Below are positions 8,948 to 15,866 of a stretch of 64,000 bases of DNA, piece by piece. Origin of the DNA: Aulosira sp. FACHB-615 (GTDB taxonomy: Bacteria; Cyanobacteriota; Cyanobacteriia; Cyanobacteriales; Nostocaceae). Each line of letters begins with the position of its first letter. The stretch's first letter is position 1. The position numbers and the translations under genes were made by a program. The stretch covers positions 310,001 to 374,000 of the forward strand of contig NZ_JACJSE010000002.1 in assembly GCF_014698045.1 (NCBI RefSeq), in the 5' to 3' direction. The notes below the pieces were generated by a model. That model was given only the letters and a program-made list of their open reading frames with translations. It was not told the origin of the DNA and searched no databases.

Positions 8948-9014
8948 AATAGTGAGTGGGGAGTAGTGAGTAGTGAAAAATCCCCACTCCCTACTCCCTA
9001 CTCCCTACTCCCCC
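8948..9014. repeat. GGGGAGTAGTGAG / CTACTCCC inverted tandem repeat
   Basis: AGTGGGGAGTAGTGAGTAGTG is followed after a few bases by repeated CTACTCCC units, so the two arms can pair into a long hairpin. It separates the subtilase from the next gene and may act as a transcriptional barrier. The same heptamer family recurs at 44336-44458 and 59533-59592. Confidence 0.55.
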
Positions 9015-9019
9015 ATCTT

Positions 9020-9253
9020 ATGAGCATCACAATTACAGGTACTATTGAACGTCGAGATATTGGTATGGGCGCTTGGGCTTTAGTCTCAGGTGACGGCGTG
9101 ACTTATGAAATTCTCAAAGGCGCTGATAAAAGCTTGCTCAAAACTGGGCAGCAAGCTAAAGTCACAGGACAGGTGCGTGAAGATATCATGACAGCAGCAA
9201 TGATTGGCCCAGTCTTAGAAGTAAAATCTTTTGAAATCCTTAATTCTCATTAG
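9020..9253 (+). CDS. small conserved protein, OB-fold-like
   Basis: 77 residues from the ATG at 9020 (MSITITGTIERRDIGMGAW). A longer frame from 8966 would translate the repeat tract and is rejected. The sequence alternates short beta strands (ITITGTIERRD, WALVSGDGVTYEIL, AKVTGQVREDI, LEVKSFEIL) in the way of a small OB-fold barrel such as those that bind nucleic acid or decorate secreted proteins. No signal peptide. Its last 14 bases overlap the end of the convergent thioredoxin-like gene. Function unknown. Confidence 0.65.
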   Translation: MSITITGTIERRDIGMGAWALVSGDGVTYEILKGADKSLLKTGQQAKVTGQVREDIMTAAMIGPVLEVKSFEILNSH

Positions 9254-9563
9254 CAGTAGGATTTAAAACTGCTTGCAGACGAGTTCTAAACTCTCCTTTG
9301 GGGTGTCCGCCTTTGACTTCACCAATAATCTGAAATTCTCCCTCTGGCGCATCACAAATAATATAAGTAGGCCAGCCCATTTCTGATTTATCGGGATACT
9401 GGGTGAGCAAAATTTTCCGATATTTGCGATAAGTGGCTGTATCTTGCATTTTCACATCAATAAACTGCAAACCCAATTCTTCGGCTACTTTTTGGTCATA
9501 AAAAGCCATTTTATGGCAAATGCCGCAGTCTTCAGACGAAAATTTAATTACAGATAAACTCAT
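9240..9563 (-). CDS. thioredoxin-like protein with CGIC active site
   Basis: 107 residues from the ATG at 9563 (MSLSVIKFSSEDCGICHKM). The motif DCGICHKM near the N-terminus is a CxxC redox site in a thioredoxin-fold context (beta strand SVIKF, site, then helix). The cis-Pro position is probably WPTYII. It should reduce or oxidise a disulfide in the cytoplasm, since no signal peptide is seen. It ends convergent with, and overlapping, the small OB-like gene. The sRNA-like tandem array begins about 670 bases upstream of it on the same strand. Confidence 0.8.
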   Translation of the reverse strand: MSLSVIKFSSEDCGICHKMAFYDQKVAEELGLQFIDVKMQDTATYRKYRKILLTQYPDKSEMGWPTYIICDAPEGEFQIIGEVKGGHPKGEFRTRLQAVLNPTANEN

Positions 9564-10230
9564 ATAATTTTGCGCCTCCCTGAAAATAGGCAATACATCG
9601 TATCATACTTATTCAAAGTAAGCATCTTACTAAAGGATGAGCGCCCAGGATAGCGCAATTAATGAAAATTAAAGTCCGAAATTGAGAGTTTTATCCAAAA
9701 AAAATAATTTTCAGGAAATACTCATAGTGTGGAAAAGCTGTTGACTAGGCGACGGAATTTAGCCAAAACCTAAGCTATGACTTTGTTCCAGATGGGGCAA
9801 TGAACTCAAAAAAATTAATTTTTTAGCAATCTGTAATCTGGTTTTGACAAATCAGTAGAAATCTGACTATAAACTATGATAGGATGTACAAACTTACGAT
9901 TCTCATCCAGGGTAGCTTCTGCAAAGCAACTGAGCGATCGCAAAAATATTTCCACAATCCATCTCCTACTTGTGAATAGTAGAAGGTAAATAAGTGAGTT
10001 TTATCTTAATAAACACTAAAAGTGTTTGATAAACTCTATCGGTGGCATGATAACTGCGAAGATTCAGATGGAAGTTAAGTCAATAAATGCTGACACTGAT
10101 AGTCAAAAAACACTATTTGCACTAGTATATTGTCTGAAACTTACGCTAGAATATACGCCTAAGCAACTACCAACAAAAGACAATAATTGTCTCAACAATC
10201 GCCAAGTAAGTGTTAGTTAATCCAGGGAGT
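9564..10230. other. gene-poor spacer before the tandem array
   Basis: No convincing protein or RNA gene. A 64-codon frame at 10026-10220 lacks a recognisable start signal and family. The stretch is AT-rich, carries one CGATCGC site at 9936, and grades at its right end into the most degenerate units of the array. Confidence 0.4.
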
Positions 10231-10252
10231 TAGATATCAGGGTACATCTACC
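10198..10252 (-). ncRNA. degenerate sRNA unit 14 (most diverged)
   Basis: Has a perfect TCCGGA at 10283-10288 and the AATTGTTCC/GGAACAATT repeat, plus the motif GTACATCTAC at 10242, but no U-run terminator on its left. It may be inactive or read further left; the 3' end is arbitrary. Confidence 0.25.
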
Positions 10253-10324
10253 AATTAATTGTTCCAAGGTCTAGCAAAGTCTTCCGGAACAATTACCATA
10301 AAGGTTTTTGGGTGCTTCAAAAGT

Positions 10325-10379
10325 AAAAATATAGTTGTATCTACCAAGCAGGAAAGTTAGTTATCTTAGTACAACTACC
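10325..10379 (-). ncRNA. degenerate sRNA unit 13
   Basis: Perfect TCCGGA at 10411-10416, motif variant GTACAACTAC at 10369-10378, and only a weak stem before the A-run at 10325-10329 (U-run on the minus strand). Promoter-to-motif spacing (42) matches the conserved copies. Confidence 0.35.
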
Positions 10380-10454
10380 AATAATCTGTTTCCAGGATTT
10401 AGAAGTATGTTCCGGATAAAAATTCCAAAAATCAGTATGCTGCTAAAACAGCAT

Positions 10455-10514
10455 AAAAAAATCTACCAGTTATGGCCAGTGCATAGGGGAGTTAGTTATT
10501 AGGGCGCGTCGATT
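10455..10514 (-). ncRNA. diverged sRNA unit 12
   Basis: TCCGAA at 10549-10554. The 11-bp inverted repeat ATATTTATTCG/CGAATAAATAT replaces the AATTGTTC/GAACAATT pair of other copies, so pairing is kept while the sequence changed. The terminator is weak but has a seven-base U-run. Confidence 0.45.
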
Positions 10515-10593
10515 GATAATATATTTATTCGAGAATTTATCAATATCTTCCGAATAAATATGCAATAATCATGGTTGCTATTTACCAAATATC

Positions 10594-10652
10594 AAAAAAT
10601 CTCCCAGTAATGTCAGATAACTAGGAGATTTATTTATCAGGGTGCATTTATA
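10594..10652 (-). ncRNA. diverged sRNA unit 11
   Basis: Minus-strand terminator AATCTCCTAGT ... ACTGGGAGATT plus U-run: an 11-bp stem with one G-U pair that covaries relative to the TCCCCTAG/CTGGGGGA stem of the main copies. The conserved segment reads ATGCACCCTGATAA. Promoter-like TCCGCA at 10686-10691. Confidence 0.55.
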
Positions 10653-10735
10653 AAAATTATTTAGTTCGAGATTTAATTAACATCTTCCGCAGAAAACATA
10701 TATAATTACTTTACTTCTGCTGAGATGTTGCTAGT

Positions 10736-10796
10736 AAAAAAATCCTCCTAGCCAGTGTCAGCCAGCTAGGGAAGTAAGTTATCAGGTGCATCTACC
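10736..10796 (-). ncRNA. sRNA unit 10
   Basis: Predicted 5' end near 10796, 35 bases below the CCCGGA element at about 10827. Ends in a GC stem and U-run (plus-strand A-run 10736-10742). The motif has one G fewer than most copies. Confidence 0.55.
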
Positions 10797-10860
10797 AATT
10801 AATTGTTCTGTTTTTAAATCGCATCTCCCGGAACAATTTTTCACAACAAGCATCATCTAC

Positions 10861-10921
10861 AAAAAAAATCCCCCAGCCAGTGTCAGCCAGCTAGGGAAGT
10901 AAGTTATCAGGTGCATCTACC
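10861..10921 (-). ncRNA. sRNA unit 9
   Basis: Conserved copy: CCCGGA element, GGTAGATGCACCTGATAAC segment, GC stem, U-run at 10861-10868. Confidence 0.6.
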
Positions 10922-10986
10922 AATTAATTGTTCTGTTTTTAAATCGCATCTCCCGGAACAATTTTTCACAACAAGCATCATCTACC

Positions 10987-11047
10987 AAAAAAAATCCCCC
11001 AGCCAGTGTTAGCCAACTAGGGGAGAAGTTATCAGGGTGCATCTACC
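10987..11047 (-). ncRNA. sRNA unit 8
   Basis: Conserved copy; the terminator stem TCCCCTAG/CTGGGGGA is fully paired (one G-U) and followed by eight U. Confidence 0.62.
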
Positions 11048-11111
11048 AATTAATTGTTCTGTTCTCAAACTGCATCTCCCGGAACAATTTTCGATAACAA
11101 GCATCATCTAC

Positions 11112-11173
11112 AAAAAAAATCCCCCAGCCAGTGTTAGCCAACTAGGGGAGAAAATTATCAGGGTGCATCTACC
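11112..11173 (-). ncRNA. sRNA unit 7
   Basis: Conserved copy with CCCGGA element upstream on the minus strand and terminator U-run at 11112-11119. Confidence 0.62.
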
Positions 11174-11238
11174 AATTAATTGTTCTGTTTTCAAATCGCA
11201 TCTCCCGGAACAATTTTGCACAACAAGCATCATCTACC

Positions 11239-11299
11239 AAAAAAAATCCCCCAGTCAGTGTCAGCCAACTAGGGGAGAAGTTATCAGGGTGCATCTACC
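11239..11299 (-). ncRNA. sRNA unit 6
   Basis: Conserved copy of the loop type with CAGTGTCAGCCAAC on the plus strand; U-run at 11239-11246. Confidence 0.62.
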
Positions 11300-11364
11300 A
11301 ATTAATTGTTCTGTTTTCAAATCGCATCCCCCGGAACAATTTTTCACAACAAGCATCATCTACC

Positions 11365-11426
11365 AAAAAAAAATCCCCCAGCCAGTGTTAGCCAGCTAGG
11401 GAGAAAGTTATCAGGGTGCATCTACC
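11365..11426 (-). ncRNA. sRNA unit 5
   Basis: Conserved copy of the loop type with CAGTGTTAGCCAGC on the plus strand; U-run at 11365-11373. Confidence 0.62.
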
Positions 11427-11491
11427 AATTAATTGTTCTGTTCTCAAATCGCATCTCCCGGAACAATTTTGCACAACAAGCATCATCTACC

Positions 11492-11552
11492 AAAAAAAAT
11501 CCCCCAGTCAGTGTCAGCCAACTAGGGGAGAAGTTATCAGGGTGCATCTACC
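11492..11552 (-). ncRNA. sRNA unit 4
   Basis: Conserved copy, nearly identical to unit 6 (253-base higher-order period); U-run at 11492-11499. Confidence 0.62.
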
Positions 11553-11617
11553 AATTAATTGTTCTGTTTTCAAATCGCATCCCCCGGAACAATTTTTCAC
11601 AACAAGCATCATCTACC

Positions 11618-11679
11618 AAAAAAAAATCCCCCAGCCAGTGTTAGCCAGCTAGGGAGAAAGTTATCAGGGTGCATCTACC
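11618..11679 (-). ncRNA. sRNA unit 3
   Basis: Conserved copy, nearly identical to unit 5; U-run at 11618-11626. Confidence 0.62.
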
Positions 11680-11744
11680 AATTAATTGTTCTGTTCTCAA
11701 ATCGCATCTCCCGGAACAATTTTGCACAACAAGCATCATCTACC

Positions 11745-11805
11745 AAAAAAAATCCCCCAGTCAGTGTCAGCCAACTAGGGGAGAAGTTATCAGGGTGCAT
11801 CTACC
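11745..11805 (-). ncRNA. sRNA unit 2
   Basis: Conserved copy of the loop type of units 4 and 6. The promoter side reads CCCGGAATAATT, which weakens one arm of the promoter inverted repeat by one base. U-run at 11745-11752. Confidence 0.62.
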
Positions 11806-11870
11806 AATTAATTGTTCTGTTCTCAAACTGCATCTCCCGGAATAATTTTTCACAACAAGCATCATCTACC

Positions 11871-11931
11871 AAAAAAAATCCCCCAGCCAGTGTTAGCCAG
11901 CTAGGGAGAAAGTTATCAGGGTGCATCTACC
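11871..11931 (-). ncRNA. sRNA unit 1 (moaA-proximal full unit)
   Basis: Conserved copy with CCCGGA at 11962-11967, predicted start near 11931 and terminator U-run at 11871-11878, giving an RNA of about 60 nt. Confidence 0.62.
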
Positions 11932-11996
11932 AATTAATTGTTCTGTTCTCAAACTGCATCTCCCGGAATAATTTTTCACAACAAGCATCATCTACC

Positions 11997-12036
11997 AAAA
12001 AAAAATCCCCCAGCCAGTGTCAGCCAACTAGGGGAG
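11997..12036 (-). terminator. extra terminator with a non-repeat 5' region
   Basis: Full TCCCCTAG/CTGGGGGA stem plus nine U on the minus strand, but the sequence on its right (12037-12090) lacks both the CCCGGA element and the GGTAGATGCACCC segment. A TACTAT box (12062-12067, minus strand) could start a separate short RNA of about 60 nt ending here. It is either a first array member with its own promoter or the boundary of the amplified unit. Confidence 0.5.
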
Positions 12037-12222
12037 AGTTTGAAAGCTTGAATGCAAGGGATAGTAAGACTTTTCCTCCTGCCTTCTGCTATATTCGGTT
12101 AAATATACTAAAATCTGAGGGCGCAAGTCTTTGCGTCTTTATTCATCTTGCACTCTTATGCTTGATAGCTATGAAAGTCAGATGGGCAATGCGGAAAATA
12201 CAATAGAAATAAATTCCTTAAA

Positions 12223-13209
12223 ATGAACCAGGTAGACTATCTCCGCATTAGTTTAATCGATCGCTGTAATTTTCGCTGTCAATACTGTATGCCGGAGGGT
12301 GCAGAACTAGAATATGCCCTCAAGCAACAACTACTCTCTGACGCGGAACTACTGACTTTGATTCAAGAGGTGTTTATCCCTGTCGGTTTTACGCAATTTC
12401 GTTTAACTGGGGGCGAACCTCTACTGCGTCCTGGTGTAGTAGATTTAGTTAAAGCGATCGCATCATTCAGGGAAACTAAAGACTTATCTATGACAACTAA
12501 TGGGTTTTTACTTGCACCCATCGCCAAAAATCTTTATGAAGCTGGCTTACGCCGAATAAATATTAGTTTAGATTCCCTTGATCCTGATATCTTTGATCAA
12601 ATTATCGGCAATCATGGACGTTCTCGCTGGCAACAAGTCTGGGATGGTATTCAAGCCGCCTACAAAGCGGGATTCAACCCTCTGAAGCTGAATGTAGTGG
12701 TGATCCCCGGTGTTAACGACCACGAAATTCTCGATTTAGCTGCCCTCACCATTGACAAACAGTGGCACGTCCGGTTTATTGAATTTATGCCGATTGGTAA
12801 TTGGCAATTATTTGGCGATCGCGGTTGGGTATCTTCTGCGGATTTACGCCAACGCATTCGCAAACAATGGGGATTGACAGAATCACAAATTCGTGGTAGC
12901 GGGCCTGCGGATGTTTTTCAAATTCCGGGAGCGAAAGGCACGCTAGGATTTATTAGTCAGATGTCAGAATGTTTTTGCGATCGTTGTAACCGGATGCGAC
13001 TCAGCGCCGATGGTTGGTTACGTCCCTGCTTATTAAATGAAACTGGTCAATTAGATTTAAAAACTGCCCTGCGTTCTGGTGTCAGCATCCACGAGTTACG
13101 AGAACAGGTGAGACACTTATTAGCCATCAAGCCAGAAATTAACTTTAAAGGCCGCGACTCTGGTACTACAGGCACATACAGCCGTACTATGTCGCAAATT
13201 GGCGGATAA
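12223..13209 (+). CDS. moaA: GTP 3',8-cyclase (molybdenum cofactor biosynthesis protein A)
   Basis: 328 residues, normal length. MoaA is a radical SAM enzyme that, with MoaC, turns GTP into cyclic pyranopterin monophosphate, the first step to molybdopterin, needed for example by nitrate reductase. The N-terminal SAM cluster motif is RCNFRCQYC (Cys15, Cys19, Cys22). The C-terminal second cluster is visible as CDRCNRMRLSADGWLRPC (CxxC then Cys after 13 residues). The protein ends in the conserved Gly-Gly tail (MSQIGG) required for GTP cyclisation. No other moa gene is adjacent. Its promoter lies in the 185 bases that separate it from the divergently oriented sRNA array. Confidence 0.96.
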   Translation: MNQVDYLRISLIDRCNFRCQYCMPEGAELEYALKQQLLSDAELLTLIQEVFIPVGFTQFRLTGGEPLLRPGVVDLVKAIASFRETKDLSMTTNGFLLAPIAKNLYEAGLRRINISLDSLDPDIFDQIIGNHGRSRWQQVWDGIQAAYKAGFNPLKLNVVVIPGVNDHEILDLAALTIDKQWHVRFIEFMPIGNWQLFGDRGWVSSADLRQRIRKQWGLTESQIRGSGPADVFQIPGAKGTLGFISQMSECFCDRCNRMRLSADGWLRPCLLNETGQLDLKTALRSGVSIHELREQVRHLLAIKPEINFKGRDSGTTGTYSRTMSQIGG

Positions 13210-13250
13210 AACTTTGTTGAGTAATGAGTTCTGAGATTTGAGGCTGTTTA

Positions 13251-13284
13251 ATTACTCAGCACTCAGCACTCAGCACTCAGCACT
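13251..13284. repeat. heptamer tandem repeat CTCAGCA
   Basis: About five copies of (A)CTCAGCA between the convergent moaA and rpsD. The same heptamer appears at about 14080, 36976-37027 and 47515-47536, a cyanobacterial short tandem repeat family. Confidence 0.7.
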
Positions 13285-13287
13285 TCC

Positions 13288-13896
13288 TTATGCTTGTCGT
13301 GAATAGTATTCCACAACCAGCAGTTCGTTAACTTGTAAAGCCACCCACTCGCGTTCGATGACACCGTTAACTTTGCCAACTAACTTGTTCTTATCAAATT
13401 CCAAGTGGCTGGGAAGGTTAGCCAAACCGGGATATTGCAAGTTAGTTTCTACCAACTTCCGTGATTGTGCTGTATCACGAACCGCAATTACCTCACCAGG
13501 ACGGCACTGATAGCTGGGAATATTAACTACACGACCATTGATTGTGACATGACCGTGATTTACCAGCTGACGCGCTGCTGGAATTGTGGGAGCCATACCC
13601 AAGCGGAAAACGGTATTATCTAAGCGCATTTCTAGCAGTTGCAATAACACCTGTCCGGTAGAACCAGTAACACGTCTGGCTTTACGGACATAGCGTAGCA
13701 GTTGCTTTTCTGTTAGACCGTAGTTACAACGGAGTTTTTGCTTTTCTTCGAGACGGACAGCATATTCAGAACGCTTTTTGCGGTTCTGACCATGTTGACC
13801 GGGCGGATAGGCGCGTCTTGCGCTTTTACGAGTTAATCCTGGTAATTCGCCTAAGCGACGTACAATTCTGAGGCGTGGCCCTCTGTATCGGGACAT
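13288..13896 (-). CDS. rpsD: 30S ribosomal protein S4
   Basis: 202 residues. It begins MSRYRGPRLRIVRRLGELPGL, the cyanobacterial/chloroplast S4 N-terminus, and contains the S4 RNA-binding domain at about 90-150 (MRLDNTVFRLGMAPTIPAARQLVNHGHVTING). S4 nucleates 16S rRNA 5'-domain assembly. It is a monocistronic gene here, convergent with moaA; in many cyanobacteria rpsD is also away from the main ribosomal clusters. Start by family match. Confidence 0.98.
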   Translation of the reverse strand: MSRYRGPRLRIVRRLGELPGLTRKSARRAYPPGQHGQNRKKRSEYAVRLEEKQKLRCNYGLTEKQLLRYVRKARRVTGSTGQVLLQLLEMRLDNTVFRLGMAPTIPAARQLVNHGHVTINGRVVNIPSYQCRPGEVIAVRDTAQSRKLVETNLQYPGLANLPSHLEFDKNKLVGKVNGVIEREWVALQVNELLVVEYYSRQA

Positions 13897-14172
13897 GAGT
13901 TTCCTTAATTTAATCCTGTTTAAACTTTACCCAGACATACTATTATAAATATCTGTAAATGAAAAATGCCAAAAATCCGAAATTTAATCATCAAAAATTT
14001 ATAAATATCCGAATTTATAGCGGTCGAAGCATAATCTCAGCTTATGTTTGCGGCTGAAGCTCTAAAAAATACTAAGAACTCAGCACTCAGCAATTTGCCA
14101 TGACAACAGAATTGAGAATGTCAAGCAGAGTTGGCTTACATTTGAGTTAGCATAACTGAGGGTTTTGGAACA

Positions 14173-14751
14173 ATGGCAATGGAAACACAAAAAGCGAGTA
14201 AAGCGAGAAAGCCTCAAGATCAGTCTATTTCTGGGATACTCAACACCAAAAGTATGCGCTGGACTACACCTGTTTTGGCTATGGCAGGACTGTTGATCTC
14301 TAGTCTTCCCAGCCCAGCACTGATCATATTTTCCGATGACCATGAAAGTTACCGTGCATGTGCGGCGCAACTTTTAAAAGCAGGTGTCACCCAAGCAGCC
14401 GCAGCCCAAGGTTGTGCGACAGCCATACGTCCCAGAGATTTATCTGCTTGTGTAGCAACCATTAAACAAAGAACAAAAATTAGCCCAACTGATGCGCTGG
14501 CTTACTGTTCCAGGGCGCGTCGTCCTAAAGAATTAGCCAGTTGTGTGGTTGGTGTCAGTCTCAATACCAAAGAAGAAATTAACTCAGCCGTTTTAAATTA
14601 TTGTGGTCGTAGTTTATTACCTATCACTTTTGCTGACTGTGTGGTTGGTTTGCGTCGGGAAATTCCTTTAACACCAATGCAGGCGTTAGATACTTGTATT
14701 GACGCTAGTGAAACTGCTAATGGGCTAACTCTTTCTCCTACAACACCCTGA
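14173..14751 (+). CDS. secreted protein with four Cys-pair repeats
   Basis: 192 residues. A basic N-terminus of about 35 residues precedes a hydrophobic segment (VLAMAGLLISSLPSPAL) that could be a signal peptide ending near ALI. The mature part is a tandem repeat of about 31-33 residues with the pattern C-x17/19-C-x11-C: CAAQLL..., CVATIK..., CVVGVS..., CVVGLR.... Eight cysteines in all are regularly placed, and the second Cys of a unit is followed by R-x-x-(x)-P-x-x-L/F-x-x-C. This suggests helical hairpins stapled by disulfides outside the cytoplasm (inference). No known family was recognised. It is monocistronic. Confidence 0.65.
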   Translation: MAMETQKASKARKPQDQSISGILNTKSMRWTTPVLAMAGLLISSLPSPALIIFSDDHESYRACAAQLLKAGVTQAAAAQGCATAIRPRDLSACVATIKQRTKISPTDALAYCSRARRPKELASCVVGVSLNTKEEINSAVLNYCGRSLLPITFADCVVGLRREIPLTPMQALDTCIDASETANGLTLSPTTP

Positions 14752-14782
14752 GAGGTGATTCATAGGGTAAAAATAAAAATTA

Positions 14783-14922
14783 TCGTATTGGCGTGGCAAG
14801 GCTAAAGTAGTGCATTAGATTGGAAAAATTAACCGCAAATGTGGACGCGCAAACGGCTTGCCGTAGGCTACGCGGATGAAATAGGTTTTTGAATGCAACA
14901 TTTAAGGCTAGACACGCCAGTA
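14783..14922. repeat. MITE-like element with imperfect TGGCGTG ends
   Basis: Starts TATTGGCGTGGCAAGGCTAAA and ends TAAGGCTAGACACGCCAGTA, imperfect inverted ends of about 20 bases. The interior includes CGGCTTGCCGTAGGCTACGCGG, itself palindromic. No coding potential. It abuts the next element at 14923-15078. Confidence 0.45.
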
Positions 14923-15078
14923 GGATATTAGGACTTACGCATCAAAATGAAAAACCAAGGGTTGTGGCGAGGGTGTAGGGGTTCAGGGGTATACTGATTC
15001 AAAATCCTTACACCCCAAACCCTTTCACCCTTACACCCAATCTCCACAGATAATCTTTGTGCGTAAGTCCTGGATATT
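14923..15078. mobile_element. MITE with 12-bp terminal inverted repeats and 7-bp target duplication
   Basis: AGGACTTACGCA at 14930-14941 is exactly inverted as TGCGTAAGTCCT at 15060-15071, giving a 142-bp element. The heptamer GGATATT sits directly outside both ends (14923-14929 and 15072-15078), a perfect target-site duplication. The interior is non-coding (GGTGTAGGGGTTC and TTACACCCC arms that can also pair). It is presumably moved by a transposase encoded elsewhere. Confidence 0.75.
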
Positions 15079-15209
15079 ATGCAGAGGTAATTGATATTAA
15101 TTTTTAAACTAAATAAATTGAATTTACACAACAGATAACACAGTGCGATCGCTCTCAGTAAGACTTTTGTTAAGATGTCTTTGTCTTAGTTTAAATATTT
15201 TTGCTGACT

Positions 15210-15866
15210 ATGACTACGCAAACTGTATCTCCATCACCAGTTTATCAAGGGCAATTTGGGGAATTTACGATTGATCAAAGCGATCGCACTGGTGTAATTA
15301 TCTATCGTACTGCGTTAATGGTAGCGGCACTCAGCTTTGCTGTGGGGACTGTTTTGGCATTGTTTTACAATAATCCGACTACCATCCAAGCAATTACCCC
15401 TTTATATACCTGTTTTAGTTTAGCTCTCGGTGTGAGTTTGTTGACCATTCATATTTACATGGTTTTGCTGCACCGAGTTTTACAAGTTTTTTGGTTAATT
15501 GGGAGTATTTCTGCATTTATTTTTGCTCATTTTGACAGTCAACCTTTTGCATTGACTGTCTACACAAACCCATTGACTATTTTAGGTATAGGTTTTACCT
15601 TCGCAGCCTTAACAGGCATTTATTTTAAAGAAGCTTTTTGTTTTAATCGTCTGGAAACTAAAGTTTTAACTTTCACAGTTCCCTTGCTGTTATTAGGACA
15701 TTTAGTCGGGATTTTACCAATTCAAGTAGAACAAATTTTGTTAGGAATTTGGGCAACTTTATTTTTAGTTTTTGCTTTGCGAAAAACTGTACAAGCAATT
15801 CCCGCCGATATTGGGGATAAATCTGTATTTGCTTATTTAAAAGCCCAAGGTTCAGCTAAGGTTTAA
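15210..15866 (+). CDS. DUF2301-type integral membrane protein
   Basis: 218 residues from the ATG at 15210; a TTG three codons upstream is less likely. Six or seven hydrophobic helices follow an N-terminal soluble stretch (YQGQFGEFTIDQSDRTGVIIYR). The pattern matches the DUF2301 membrane family of cyanobacteria and plastids as I recall it, for which no function is established. The stop codon shares its last base with the ATG of the next gene, so the two are translationally coupled. Confidence 0.7.
   Translation: MTTQTVSPSPVYQGQFGEFTIDQSDRTGVIIYRTALMVAALSFAVGTVLALFYNNPTTIQAITPLYTCFSLALGVSLLTIHIYMVLLHRVLQVFWLIGSISAFIFAHFDSQPFALTVYTNPLTILGIGFTFAALTGIYFKEAFCFNRLETKVLTFTVPLLLLGHLVGILPIQVEQILLGIWATLFLVFALRKTVQAIPADIGDKSVFAYLKAQGSAKV

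Larger units (their letters stand above)
10231..12037 (-). repeat. tandem array of ~126-bp units encoding NsiR1-like small RNAs
   Basis: The motif GTGCATCTAC or a variant recurs at 10242, 10369, 10504, 10642, 10786, 10911, 11037, 11163, 11289, 11416, 11542, 11669, 11795 and 11921. The ten units nearest moaA are spaced 125-127 bases and are nearly identical; the four distal ones are 127-144 bases apart and diverged. On the minus strand every unit has, in order, a TCCGGA or CCCGGA-like hexamer, an AACAAT-like -10, the segment GGTAGATGCACCCTGATAAC, and a GC stem followed by a U-run. Two inverted repeats per unit are kept, with compensatory changes in diverged copies. This matches what is known of NsiR1, a heterocyst-specific sRNA encoded in tandem repeats behind TCCGGA-type promoters. 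The identity is inferred. Confidence 0.7.

Noticed and set aside
10026..10220. 64-codon frame left of the array
   Set aside because: No recognisable start signal, no family resemblance and a composition like surrounding non-coding DNA; too weak to list as a gene.
10231..12037. Array as a retron msr/msd or other reverse-transcribed element
   Set aside because: No reverse transcriptase or retron effector lies in the window, and each unit carries its own promoter-like element and terminator instead.
10231..12037. Array as a CRISPR locus
   Set aside because: There are no unique spacers: the units repeat along their whole length.
11037..12206. Long overlapping plus-strand reading frames across the tandem array
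   Set aside because: They read through near-identical 126-base units (a multiple of three), repeat the same peptide, and run opposite to the promoter/terminator logic of the units. They are period artefacts.
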